Part shown: piece by piece, positions 57,009 to 64,000 of the stretch | Layout: the number at the start of each line of letters is the position of its first letter | Numbering within the stretch: position 1 is the stretch's first letter | Source of the DNA: Vibrio hepatarius | GTDB lineage: Bacteria; Pseudomonadota; Gammaproteobacteria; Enterobacterales; Vibrionaceae | DNA length: 64,000 nucleotides | Direction: 5' to 3' | NCBI RefSeq assembly: GCF_011806575.1 | Contig: NZ_JAATOO010000001.1 | Location: 1-64,000 of the forward strand | Notes under the pieces: generated by a model | Told to the model about the DNA's origin: nothing | Databases searched by the model: none | Seen by the model: the letters and a program-made list of their open reading frames with translations, nothing else | Position numbers and translations under genes: made by a program

Positions 57009-59495
57009 CTAATCCGTTTTTAGCACCTGCGCCAGCATAGCCGCATCATCTAACACATTGTTCTCTATTAGGTTCGCACCTTCGAATGCTTCCGCAACAC
57101 CCTCAAGTACAATGGTTTGTTCTTTACCATCATCAGAGACCGTTAAGATAACGTCACCATTGTCCGAATCGAGCGTTGCTGACACTTTGCCGATCAAATC
57201 GCTGAGCGCAACGTCGTCGCTACTATCAAGGATGCCCCTTAAATCGATCTGGTCGCTGTTAAGGACAAAGTTATCGACGATATCGGTGCCGTTATCCAAA
57301 GTGGAATCGAGCCAAACAAACAAGTTGTCGTTCTCGTCCCCCAACATAAGCTGATTACCGAGCTGCGCATTGATCTCGTCACCTTGCTCTGGCGACAGCA
57401 CTTCATATCCGGAGGTATCAGAGATATCGATGGTAACCTTGGCTTCTTCACTTTCCGCTAGGTTAGAGTCGACAGCAATGTAGTCGAAGCTATCTTCATT
57501 GCAGTTCTCCAAGCCAGAAATGTAGTTGAGAACCCAGTTACCGCCAGTAGAAGAGAATTCCATGTAGGTAATCGGATTGTTTGGGTCTGGTGATTCGAAT
57601 GTGAACTCATAAAAGAACTGATCGTTCCCCGTGTCACCTTCATCTTTCTGGTATTGCTCAACGTATTGGGTACCATCCGCCAGAGTGAACGTCACCTCGA
57701 CCACGACTTTGCTGTGAGTATTAAACGCTGCACCCATACCGTCTAAACCAAATGACACCACGTTAAGCGGGTTATTGATTAAGTCAATGTTCAACGTTTC
57801 AGGAGAATTGAGTCCGGCTCCGTCAGCGTCACCGAGACCACAACCAAAATGATCTGGCCCGTCGAAGTAGTGCACCAATGGCATGCCATTATTGTTGGTT
57901 ATGCTGATGCCTATCGTGTTGCCATTTGATAGCGTCACCAAGCGCTCGGTGTCACTGATAAACACACCCCAGTTGATTAAGCCATCGACACCGTGCGGCA
58001 GTTCTCCGCTACAACCGATTTCAAACTCTTCACTTGGCGCAGGAACGTAACTGATATTGTCTGGGTTGAGCAGCTTGCTCGCGTCAATATCGCTTCCCGG
58101 AACATGCAAGTCATCTTCAGTCAGCACACGAGTTTCACCGAACTCATCGGTATACAAAAGTACGCCATGTTCAGGCAAACTCGTGATCATGACACTCAGT
58201 TGAACGCCAGCGAGGTCATCTTCTACATCGGAGATGTAGTCTAGGTCTTCATCCTCATCGTCGTTAAATTTAATCGGAATGACAGGTTGATTAGACCCAT
58301 CAATCTCAAAGCACTCAGCAACCGGTGGAAGATTGTTGTTTCCGCCAGGGACACTAAAATAGACGTTCACCGTCGCCGTATGGGGCTCGTCACAATCGCC
58401 TAAGATCTGGTCGTCAGGGACATCGAGTGTTTTTACGGTGACTTCAATGCTGTGCTGTTGCATCAGCGGCTCAAAGCCATCACTGTACGCTTGCTCGCCA
58501 AACTCTGTTAATCCGATCTCGCCAGTATTTGGGTCAATCATATACAAGTCGTTACCCTGACCATCTTGAACGTTTTGGCTGATTTCGTATTCGTGCTGTT
58601 GATTGTCAGGATCGACAAAACCAACCTGACCAACTTTATCCCCTGCTTGGCGATCTTCGTCATAACTAAAGCTGTAAGCCTCTGCTTTAGTCTCTGTCAG
58701 CTCCCCTTCATCGTTTAATTGCATGAATTCCGGTTGATCGTTAGTGCCGTCAATGTAAACATTCACAACCGTCGCCACACCATCTTCATCGTAGACAGTA
58801 AATTGGTCCTGTAGGCTTTCACCCGGCGCGAGCTGGTCAAATGCTTCATAAGCCATATATGTCCAACTGCCGTCTATTGCTAAGTTGAACGTCCCATGAG
58901 CCCCTTGAATGTTCGACTGGCTGACAAACGCCGACTCGGATTCTAGTTGGCCATTTAACTGAATATCTTCGTCTGTTTCGCAAGCTCGCACGTCCATCTC
59001 AGCGTCATCTGAACGAACAGGCGTATCAATTTCTTCGATGGGTGCGGTAGTAACGTTTTCCTCGACCAGTTCAAGCAAGGTTACGCTCTGAGTTCGAGAT
59101 AAACCTTGAGCTTCAAGTCCTGCCGTTTCAAAAGCGGTTGCAGCGAGCGTCTCCGCACCAGTTCGCTCAATCGAACCACTGTTGGTTAGACTCGAACCAC
59201 CTTGTTCCCCTGCTGCGGTCGCTAGGTCTTCATTTTGTGTTGGGTCGGCACCTTGCTCAATCTGCTCCAAAATAGCCGCAATTTCGTTGTCGAGATTGAG
59301 AGCGACTAAAGCGCCCTGCTCAGACACAACCTGAGCTTGAGTGTCTGTTGCGGCAGTGGCTCCTTGACCAAGTACAACGATCACCTCCCCCGGTCCTGGA
59401 ACTTCTCCGGGTAACAGTTCTCGAATCTGTCCATTGATGTCGATAACAACGGTGGTATTGGCTAGAGCGAGTGTCGCAAGTGTATTCATATTCAT
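57009..59495 (-). CDS. Short LapA/FrhA-type type I secreted adhesin with retention module
   Basis: An 828-residue, strongly acidic protein without a Sec signal. Residues 1 to about 110 look like a retention module (VVIDINGQIRELLPGEVPGPGEVIVV) and hold a dialanine site TAAG (93-96), the cut site type of LapG proteases. Residues about 170-260 are a VCBS/cadherin-like domain, followed by another cadherin-like region and a carbohydrate- or calcium-binding-like part (about 510-690). The C-terminus resembles type I secretion targets (GDENDNLFVW, TDIVDNF, SDQIDLRGIL). Predicted to be threaded out through a TolC-like pore, held there, and released by LapG when c-di-GMP falls. It has six cysteines, unusual in this class. 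No LapG, LapD or ABC genes are in the window. Confidence 0.83.
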   Translation of the reverse strand: MNMNTLATLALANTTVVIDINGQIRELLPGEVPGPGEVIVVLGQGATAATDTQAQVVSEQGALVALNLDNEIAAILEQIEQGADPTQNEDLATAAGEQGGSSLTNSGSIERTGAETLAATAFETAGLEAQGLSRTQSVTLLELVEENVTTAPIEEIDTPVRSDDAEMDVRACETDEDIQLNGQLESESAFVSQSNIQGAHGTFNLAIDGSWTYMAYEAFDQLAPGESLQDQFTVYDEDGVATVVNVYIDGTNDQPEFMQLNDEGELTETKAEAYSFSYDEDRQAGDKVGQVGFVDPDNQQHEYEISQNVQDGQGNDLYMIDPNTGEIGLTEFGEQAYSDGFEPLMQQHSIEVTVKTLDVPDDQILGDCDEPHTATVNVYFSVPGGNNNLPPVAECFEIDGSNQPVIPIKFNDDEDEDLDYISDVEDDLAGVQLSVMITSLPEHGVLLYTDEFGETRVLTEDDLHVPGSDIDASKLLNPDNISYVPAPSEEFEIGCSGELPHGVDGLINWGVFISDTERLVTLSNGNTIGISITNNNGMPLVHYFDGPDHFGCGLGDADGAGLNSPETLNIDLINNPLNVVSFGLDGMGAAFNTHSKVVVEVTFTLADGTQYVEQYQKDEGDTGNDQFFYEFTFESPDPNNPITYMEFSSTGGNWVLNYISGLENCNEDSFDYIAVDSNLAESEEAKVTIDISDTSGYEVLSPEQGDEINAQLGNQLMLGDENDNLFVWLDSTLDNGTDIVDNFVLNSDQIDLRGILDSSDDVALSDLIGKVSATLDSDNGDVILTVSDDGKEQTIVLEGVAEAFEGANLIENNVLDDAAMLAQVLKTD

Positions 59496-59781
59496 AGTTC
59501 ACTTCCGAATTGTATGAATTTCGAAGACCACTTTTCACCAATAGTCTTCGCTTAGCGCGTACTTGTGCACACTATAAAGCTAGTTTTATTCGTCATCCTC
59601 AGCCAGTTAATGACATAAAAGTCCTAACGAAAATTGATACTTTTATAAGTTCGGTTGGAAAATCTATACAAGCTCCGATCACTTTTTTGTTCTATAAGCT
59701 ACGCTTTTCTTAACTGTTTTCGCCTTTTAAGTTTTTACTCACCTGACTTTAATTGGTTTGTTTCCAGTTAAGGAGGCTACT

Positions 59782-61095
59782 TTGAATTTGAAGAGAACGA
59801 TATTGGCTAGCTGCGTAGTGGTCGCGAGTATGAGCAGTCATAGCCAAACCCTTGAACAAGCCGTCGCGATTACTTTAGCTACCAACCCAGAAATCAAAGC
59901 GGTGTACAATGAATTCCAAAGCGCGGTACAAGAACACTCAGCGTCTGGTGGTGCTTACTTACCTAGCCTAGACTTGGATGCCGGGATAGGTTACGAGCGA
60001 ATAGACCCCGCAGACTCGACCGGACGCGATACCAGCGACCTAACACGGAAAGAAGCCAGTCTGACCTTAACTCAATTATTGTGGGATGGTTCTGCCACCC
60101 TAAACGATATTGACCGAACCGCTGCGGAAGCAGAATCGATTCGGCTGCAACTATTAGCCGACGCTTCAGACTTGGCTCTTCAAGTGACCAGTGTTTATTT
60201 GGACGCAGTGAAAGCAACCGAAGTATTAGCACTGTCCGAGAGTAACTTGGCGGTACATAAGAAGATCTACAAAGACATTCAACGCCGCGCTGAATCGGGT
60301 ATTGGCTCGACAGCTGACGTATCACAAGTCGAGGCGCGGATTGCCAAAGCACATGGCAATCTACTCGCCGCGCAAAACAACCTAATCGACACGCATACGC
60401 AATTTCGACGTTTGGTTGGGCAAGAGCCGCTCGGGCTCAACTATCCAAGAGCAGATATTACCAAGCTACCGCTGTCGTTATCCGACGCGTTAGTAGAGGC
60501 ATTCGATAAACATCCTGTGATTCAAGTGTCGAGAATCGATGTCGACTCAGCACGCTTTCAATACAAACAATCTAAGGGTAATTACTACCCAACCTTCTCG
60601 ATTGAAGCGAGCCAAACTTGGCGTGACGATGCCGGTGGTGACGAAGGACGCAGCGACGAAACACTTGCGATGCTGCGCATGCGCTACAACCTTTACAACG
60701 GTGGCAGCGACAGCGACCTATCTGAAAAAGCCGCTTACCAACTCAACAAAGCAAAAGACTTACGTGATAACGCTTTCAGACAAGTTGAAGAAGGCTTGCG
60801 ACTATCATGGAGCGCTCTGGATCTCACCCTGCAACAAAAGAACTTCCTCGCAGATCATGTAGACTCGGCATCAGAAACTGTGATTGCCTACGAGAAGCAA
60901 TACCGTATTGGTCAACGAACTTTGTTGGACTTGCTTAACACCGAAAACGAGCTTTTTCAGGCGCGTAAAGATTATCTAGACGCACATTATGCCGAGCAAT
61001 ACGCGAAATACCGCGTAATGAACGCGACAGGTAACCTGCTAGATGCACTGTTGGTCGACACCCCAGAAGATTGGACAGCAAACGTGGAGTATTGA
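59782..61095 (+). CDS. TolC-family outer membrane protein (LapE/AggA-like)
   Basis: A 437-residue outer-membrane channel protein. Signal peptide about 1-22 (MNLKRTILASCVVVASM, ending HSQ). Two repeats of the outer-membrane efflux fold are seen: LEQAVAITLATNPEI with GAYLPSLDLDAG, and LSDALVEAFDKHPVI with KGNYYPTFSIEAS, then coiled helices. It should be the exit pore for the divergent adhesin. The frame opens at 59758, but AAGGAGG lies 5 nt before TTG at 59782, which gives a clean signal peptide; TTG is therefore the start. It is followed after 1 nt by the OmpA-family gene. Confidence 0.86.
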   Translation: MNLKRTILASCVVVASMSSHSQTLEQAVAITLATNPEIKAVYNEFQSAVQEHSASGGAYLPSLDLDAGIGYERIDPADSTGRDTSDLTRKEASLTLTQLLWDGSATLNDIDRTAAEAESIRLQLLADASDLALQVTSVYLDAVKATEVLALSESNLAVHKKIYKDIQRRAESGIGSTADVSQVEARIAKAHGNLLAAQNNLIDTHTQFRRLVGQEPLGLNYPRADITKLPLSLSDALVEAFDKHPVIQVSRIDVDSARFQYKQSKGNYYPTFSIEASQTWRDDAGGDEGRSDETLAMLRMRYNLYNGGSDSDLSEKAAYQLNKAKDLRDNAFRQVEEGLRLSWSALDLTLQQKNFLADHVDSASETVIAYEKQYRIGQRTLLDLLNTENELFQARKDYLDAHYAEQYAKYRVMNATGNLLDALLVDTPEDWTANVEY

Positions 61096-61096
61096 T

Positions 61097-61711
61097 ATGA
61101 AATATGGATATGTAATTCCACTCTCAGCAATAGCTCTTGCAATGTCTGTTCAAAGCTATGCTGAGGACGAGTACGAATACATGGAAACCCCAGTCGCAGA
61201 GCAAATCGCTGACCTAGAAGATGACGACAATGATGGCGTCGTTAACGCCCGCGATATCTGCGCAGATACACCGATAGGGGCGCAAGTTGATAATGATGGT
61301 TGCGGTGAAGTAACTAAGGCTGAGGAGCAAAGGCAGCTACACATCTTGTTTGCCAATGACTCCTACGAGATCAACCCAATCTTTGCCGATCAAATCCAAA
61401 CTATGGCCGACTTCCTCAAAAAGTACGAGTCCGCATCGATTCAGATTCAAGGCTATGCCAGTCGCGTTGGTCAAGCTGACTATAATCTTGAACTGTCGAA
61501 AAAGCGTGCACACGCGGTGCAAGATAAGCTGCTCTCTTATGAGATAGAACCGAAACGAGTTGAGATCGTGGGTTATGGTGAAACACGAGTGGTTGCAGAA
61601 GGCGATGACGAAACAGCCCATGCACAAAACCGTCGGGTAACCGCAACGGTAGTCGGTTTGACTCAGCAAGTCGTGGAAGAATGGACCATCTTTACCACTC
61701 TTGAGAAATGA
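61097..61711 (+). CDS. OmpA-family protein with calcium-binding-like repeat
   Basis: A 204-residue exported protein. Signal peptide about 1-21 (MKYGYVIPLSAIALAMSV, ending SYA). Then an acidic thrombospondin type 3-like repeat (DLEDDDNDGVVNARDICADTP) and a C-terminal OmpA peptidoglycan-binding domain (about 85-195) with LHILFANDSYEINPIF, IQGYASRVGQADYN and NRRVTATV. It would tie the secretion complex to the cell wall. The frame opens at 61043 inside the TolC gene; the ATG at 61097, one nt after the TolC stop, starts the signal peptide. Confidence 0.88.
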   Translation: MKYGYVIPLSAIALAMSVQSYAEDEYEYMETPVAEQIADLEDDDNDGVVNARDICADTPIGAQVDNDGCGEVTKAEEQRQLHILFANDSYEINPIFADQIQTMADFLKKYESASIQIQGYASRVGQADYNLELSKKRAHAVQDKLLSYEIEPKRVEIVGYGETRVVAEGDDETAHAQNRRVTATVVGLTQQVVEEWTIFTTLEK

Positions 61712-61732
61712 ACGCGATAAGCCCTCTAAAGC

Positions 61733-61763
61733 AAAACGCCCCTTCAAGTGAAGGGGCGTTTTA
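61733..61763. terminator. Bidirectional terminator between the OmpA-family gene and nhaA
   Basis: AAAACGCCCCTTC (61733-61745) pairs perfectly with GAAGGGGCGTTTT (61750-61762) around AAGT, with A and T runs on both sides. Confidence 0.93.
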
Positions 61764-61778
61764 TTATTGTTGTTGGGA

Positions 61779-62930
61779 TTACGCTGACTGCTTGTTTGGC
61801 AGCGATAATCTTAACAAGATGTAGCCGGCAATTGCTGCAGTGGTCGACCCCATCAAAATACCAAGACGCGCGTAAGTATCGAACTGAGCATTGGCTTGGC
61901 CAAACGCTAGTGATGAAATGAATATCGACATGGTAAAGCCGATACCACACAACACAGACACCGCGAAGATATGTTTGAAGTTAATGCCTTCAGGTAACTT
62001 AGCAACGCCCGACTTAACCGCAACCCAGCTGAATGAGAAGATACCTAGCGGCTTACCAATTAATAGACCTAATGCGATACCCAGTGGCAACATAGATGTC
62101 AAACCTTCAACTGAAACGCCTTCCAACGAGATACCTGCGTTAGCAAATGCGAACAGAGGTAGGATGAAAAACGCGACGTACGGATGCAATGCGTGCTCCA
62201 TATGTTTCAGTGGTGAGCGCTCTCCCGCATTCCCTTTCAGTGGAATAGAGAAACCAATGACCACACCTGCCAGAGTTGCGTGAACACCTGATTTCAGTAC
62301 CGCTACCCACAAGATGAAACCAACGATCATGTAAGGCGTCAACTTGGTAATGTGTTTCGAGTTAAGTACAAACAACGCCGCTGTCATCGCGAAACCAACC
62401 GCCAATGCGGATGTGGACAGTTCACCGGTGTAAAACAGCGCGATGATAACAACAACACCTAAGTCATCGATGATCGCCAATGCGAGCAAGAATACTTTAA
62501 GGCTGGTCGGAACGCGCTTACCTAGCAGCGCCATGATACCCAAAGCAAATGCAATGTCTGTCGCTGCTGGAATTGCCCAACCTTGGACCGCTTCAGCGTT
62601 GCCCGCGTTGAACATAACGTAAATTAGCGCTGGAGCCAACATACCACCTACCGCTGCAATCGCAGGGAAGATAGCCGTTTCTTTTGACTTTAACGCACCC
62701 TCTAATAGTTCGCGTTTTACTTCCAAACCAATCAACAAGAAGAAGACCGCCATCAGACCATCATTGATCCAATGCGAAATAGACATACCAAAAACGTAAG
62801 TGTGCAGACCACTTTGGTAAAGCTCGTTTAATGGTGAGTTAGCAATTGTCATCGCGATGGCAGCTGCAATCACTAGCAAAATACCACCAGCAGACTCCAT
62901 TTTGAAAAAATCGCGAATTATATCACTCAT
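61779..62930 (-). CDS. nhaA: NhaA Na+/H+ antiporter
   Basis: A 383-residue inner-membrane antiporter (388 in E. coli) with about 12 helices. The functional residues are in place: ATDIAFALG (Asp133 region) and AIIDDLGVV (Asp163-Asp164), the ion-binding pair. It exports sodium or lithium in exchange for protons at alkaline pH. It is monocistronic and lies about 250 bp before the lipocalin-like gene. Confidence 0.96.
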   Translation of the reverse strand: MSDIIRDFFKMESAGGILLVIAAAIAMTIANSPLNELYQSGLHTYVFGMSISHWINDGLMAVFFLLIGLEVKRELLEGALKSKETAIFPAIAAVGGMLAPALIYVMFNAGNAEAVQGWAIPAATDIAFALGIMALLGKRVPTSLKVFLLALAIIDDLGVVVIIALFYTGELSTSALAVGFAMTAALFVLNSKHITKLTPYMIVGFILWVAVLKSGVHATLAGVVIGFSIPLKGNAGERSPLKHMEHALHPYVAFFILPLFAFANAGISLEGVSVEGLTSMLPLGIALGLLIGKPLGIFSFSWVAVKSGVAKLPEGINFKHIFAVSVLCGIGFTMSIFISSLAFGQANAQFDTYARLGILMGSTTAAIAGYILLRLSLPNKQSA

Positions 62931-63122
62931 GATATCGTCCTTTTATTTATTATGTTAATAAACGATTAACAAAGAATAGTACCGAGTGTATAGACATCCA
63001 ATCAGAAGGGAAAATCGCTTCTTTAGATGTTTCACTTCGGTATTTCCGATAATAACCCCTTTAAAGTCCTCTAATTTCCTTATCCAATTATAGGCAACTG
63101 CGAGCAATATCTTGTTAAATGC

Positions 63123-63161
63123 AAAAAAGCAGCTCCTTTTGCATAAAGAAACTGCTTTTGT
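63123..63161 (-). terminator. Terminator after the lipocalin-like gene
   Basis: On the minus strand AAAAGCAG (63152-63159) pairs with CTGCTTTT (63125-63132) across a 19-nt partly paired loop and ends in TTTTT. Confidence 0.75.
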
Positions 63162-63186
63162 GGATGTTCAGTAAACGAGTCTTACG

Positions 63187-64000
63187 TTAATAGCCTGTTA
63201 ACTGCATGAATCCTTTTGCACTGTGACTCCCCGTTGCTTTAATCGGTCCTTCCCAATAGGGGATGACAAACGGTAGCCAAAGGTCAGCGTTCATTGCTCG
63301 CGTACTTAAATTGATATTGTACTTCGGAATACGAATAAACCAACGCGTAGGAACCTGTTTCCCGTTTTGCATTGCCTCAGGCTGAATCGGCTCCATGACA
63401 ATCTCATCAGATTTAATCTCGTAGACTTTGCCATCATTAGTAGACAGTGTAGCAAACATATAAGGCAATTGTTGATTATGACGATATCGACTTACCGAAA
63501 GTGTTTTGTCATCGTCAAGACGCAGTACAAACCAATCCCAACCTTTTTGGCCTTCCGCCATTAAGCCGCTGCCCCACTCTTTGCTCATCCAAGCATTGCC
63601 CGTCACCGATACATGCTTGCCATCACCAAGATCTAGCGTGCCTTTCACGCGTAAAAACGGAGCGGTAATGTTGTAAGACGCCACTGGCAGTAAATCATGT
63701 TTTTGCTGGTAGCCTCGCTCTCCCGGGATGACATAAGGTCCTCGGGTTACAGTCTTTAGCTCCAGCGCAAAGGTGTCTGTTGCCGCAACAAGTTGGCCGG
63801 GAAACGGTGTGCGTCCTAATGAACGCCAGTACCAGTTGTCGATCCAAACTCTGAACGGCTGGTTAGTCATCCCCGCTTGGCCAATCCCGCCGCGCGCGAT
63901 ACGCTGTTCTCTCCACACTTTATCTTTGCTGGATATAACCACGTGGGAAACGAAAATCTGTGGACTCAACCACCCAGACATGTTGCTGTCGTTCGATGCA
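63187..64000 (-). CDS. Lipocalin-like (AttH/CrtC-type carotenoid 1,2-hydratase fold) protein, 5' end outside
   Basis: At least 271 residues are in the window, open at the right edge; the frame continues past the ATG at 63981 without a stop (ASNDSN before it), so the real N-terminus lies outside. The pattern PQIFVSHVVISS, FRVWIDNWYWRSLG, GNAWMSKEWGSG, GWDWFVLRLDDDKTLSVSRYR is that of the AttH/CrtC lipocalin-like family. Members often sit beside ABC transporters of the LolCE/FtsX type and are exported. The substrate or ligand is unknown. Confidence 0.82.
   Translation of the reverse strand, partial: ASNDSNMSGWLSPQIFVSHVVISSKDKVWREQRIARGGIGQAGMTNQPFRVWIDNWYWRSLGRTPFPGQLVAATDTFALELKTVTRGPYVIPGERGYQQKHDLLPVASYNITAPFLRVKGTLDLGDGKHVSVTGNAWMSKEWGSGLMAEGQKGWDWFVLRLDDDKTLSVSRYRHNQQLPYMFATLSTNDGKVYEIKSDEIVMEPIQPEAMQNGKQVPTRWFIRIPKYNINLSTRAMNADLWLPFVIPYWEGPIKATGSHSAKGFMQLTGY

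Noticed and set aside
61337..61747. 136-residue ORF antisense to the OmpA-family gene
   Set aside because: It runs through a terminator and opposite an intact OmpA domain, with no ribosome site.
1..64000. CRISPR array, insertion sequence, prophage or integron
   Set aside because: No regularly spaced repeats, transposase, integrase or phage structural genes; gene content and order are typical of the Vibrio core.

Overview
This window is an ordinary stretch of a Vibrio (Vibrionaceae, Gammaproteobacteria) chromosome, probably the large one because gyrA, nrdAB, purC and ubiG lie in it. The genus call rests on a TonB2-type cluster (DUF3450, ttpC, exbB2, exbD2, tonB2, TPR), a norspermidine pathway (fused Dat-Ddc, carboxynorspermidine dehydrogenase, NspC), a NorM very close in sequence to the Vibrio one, and several Vibrio-typical small families (DUF2960, DUF3802, DUF2986, VF530-like). 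The species cannot be fixed by eye. I see no phage, insertion sequence, integron or CRISPR array.

Layout. 1-2.2 kb: molybdenum cofactor genes (end of mobA, a mobB-moeA fusion) and a DUF2960 gene. 2.4-10.3 kb: a GAF-PAS-GGDEF-EAL protein, a GNAT acetyltransferase, nagK, a DTW-domain tRNA modification enzyme, a fatty acid hydroxylase family protein and a chemoreceptor. 10.3-17 kb: NlpC/P60 lipoprotein, DUF3802, fructosamine kinase family protein, zinc-ribbon protein, divergent ribE/norM, DUF3080 lipoprotein and an exported ATP-dependent DNA ligase. 17.3-17.6 kb: two identical tRNA-Val(GAC) genes with promoter and terminator. 17.8-25.4 kb: a 59-residue DUF2986 gene overlapping a NYN nuclease-like gene tail to tail, aer, a diguanylate cyclase, a DUF2726 protein, a DcuSR/CitAB-like two-component system and an orphan 77-residue ORF.

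25.4-30.3 kb: the six-gene TonB2 operon on the minus strand, with touching or overlapping genes. 30.5-34.2 kb: MBL-fold hydrolase, an atypical LDH-like dehydrogenase, a DMT exporter and a GDPD phosphodiesterase. 34.4-37.2 kb: a sulA-like gene with a near-consensus LexA box on its -10 hexamer, purC behind a perfect PurR palindrome, an EF-hand protein and a VF530-family gene. 37.4-47.5 kb: a dCache chemoreceptor, gyrA (wild type at Ser83/Asp87), ubiG, and nrdA-nrdB-yfaE preceded by a DnaA box and two NrdR-like boxes. 47.5-51 kb: a small unknown gene, a CinA-like protein with an eroded deamidase domain, a DUF3943 protein and a GcvR-like ACT protein.

51-62 kb is the most interesting block: the norspermidine genes lie next to a short (828-residue) LapA/FrhA-type type I secreted adhesin with a dialanine LapG-like site, divergent from a TolC-family protein and an OmpA-family protein, followed by nhaA. 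From memory this is the V. cholerae frhA-nspC-nhaA neighbourhood, but the adhesin here is much smaller. The window ends inside a lipocalin-like (AttH/CrtC-type) gene. Several starts were moved from the longest reading frame because a terminator, a Shine-Dalgarno site or a signal peptide decides the start; these are noted per gene.
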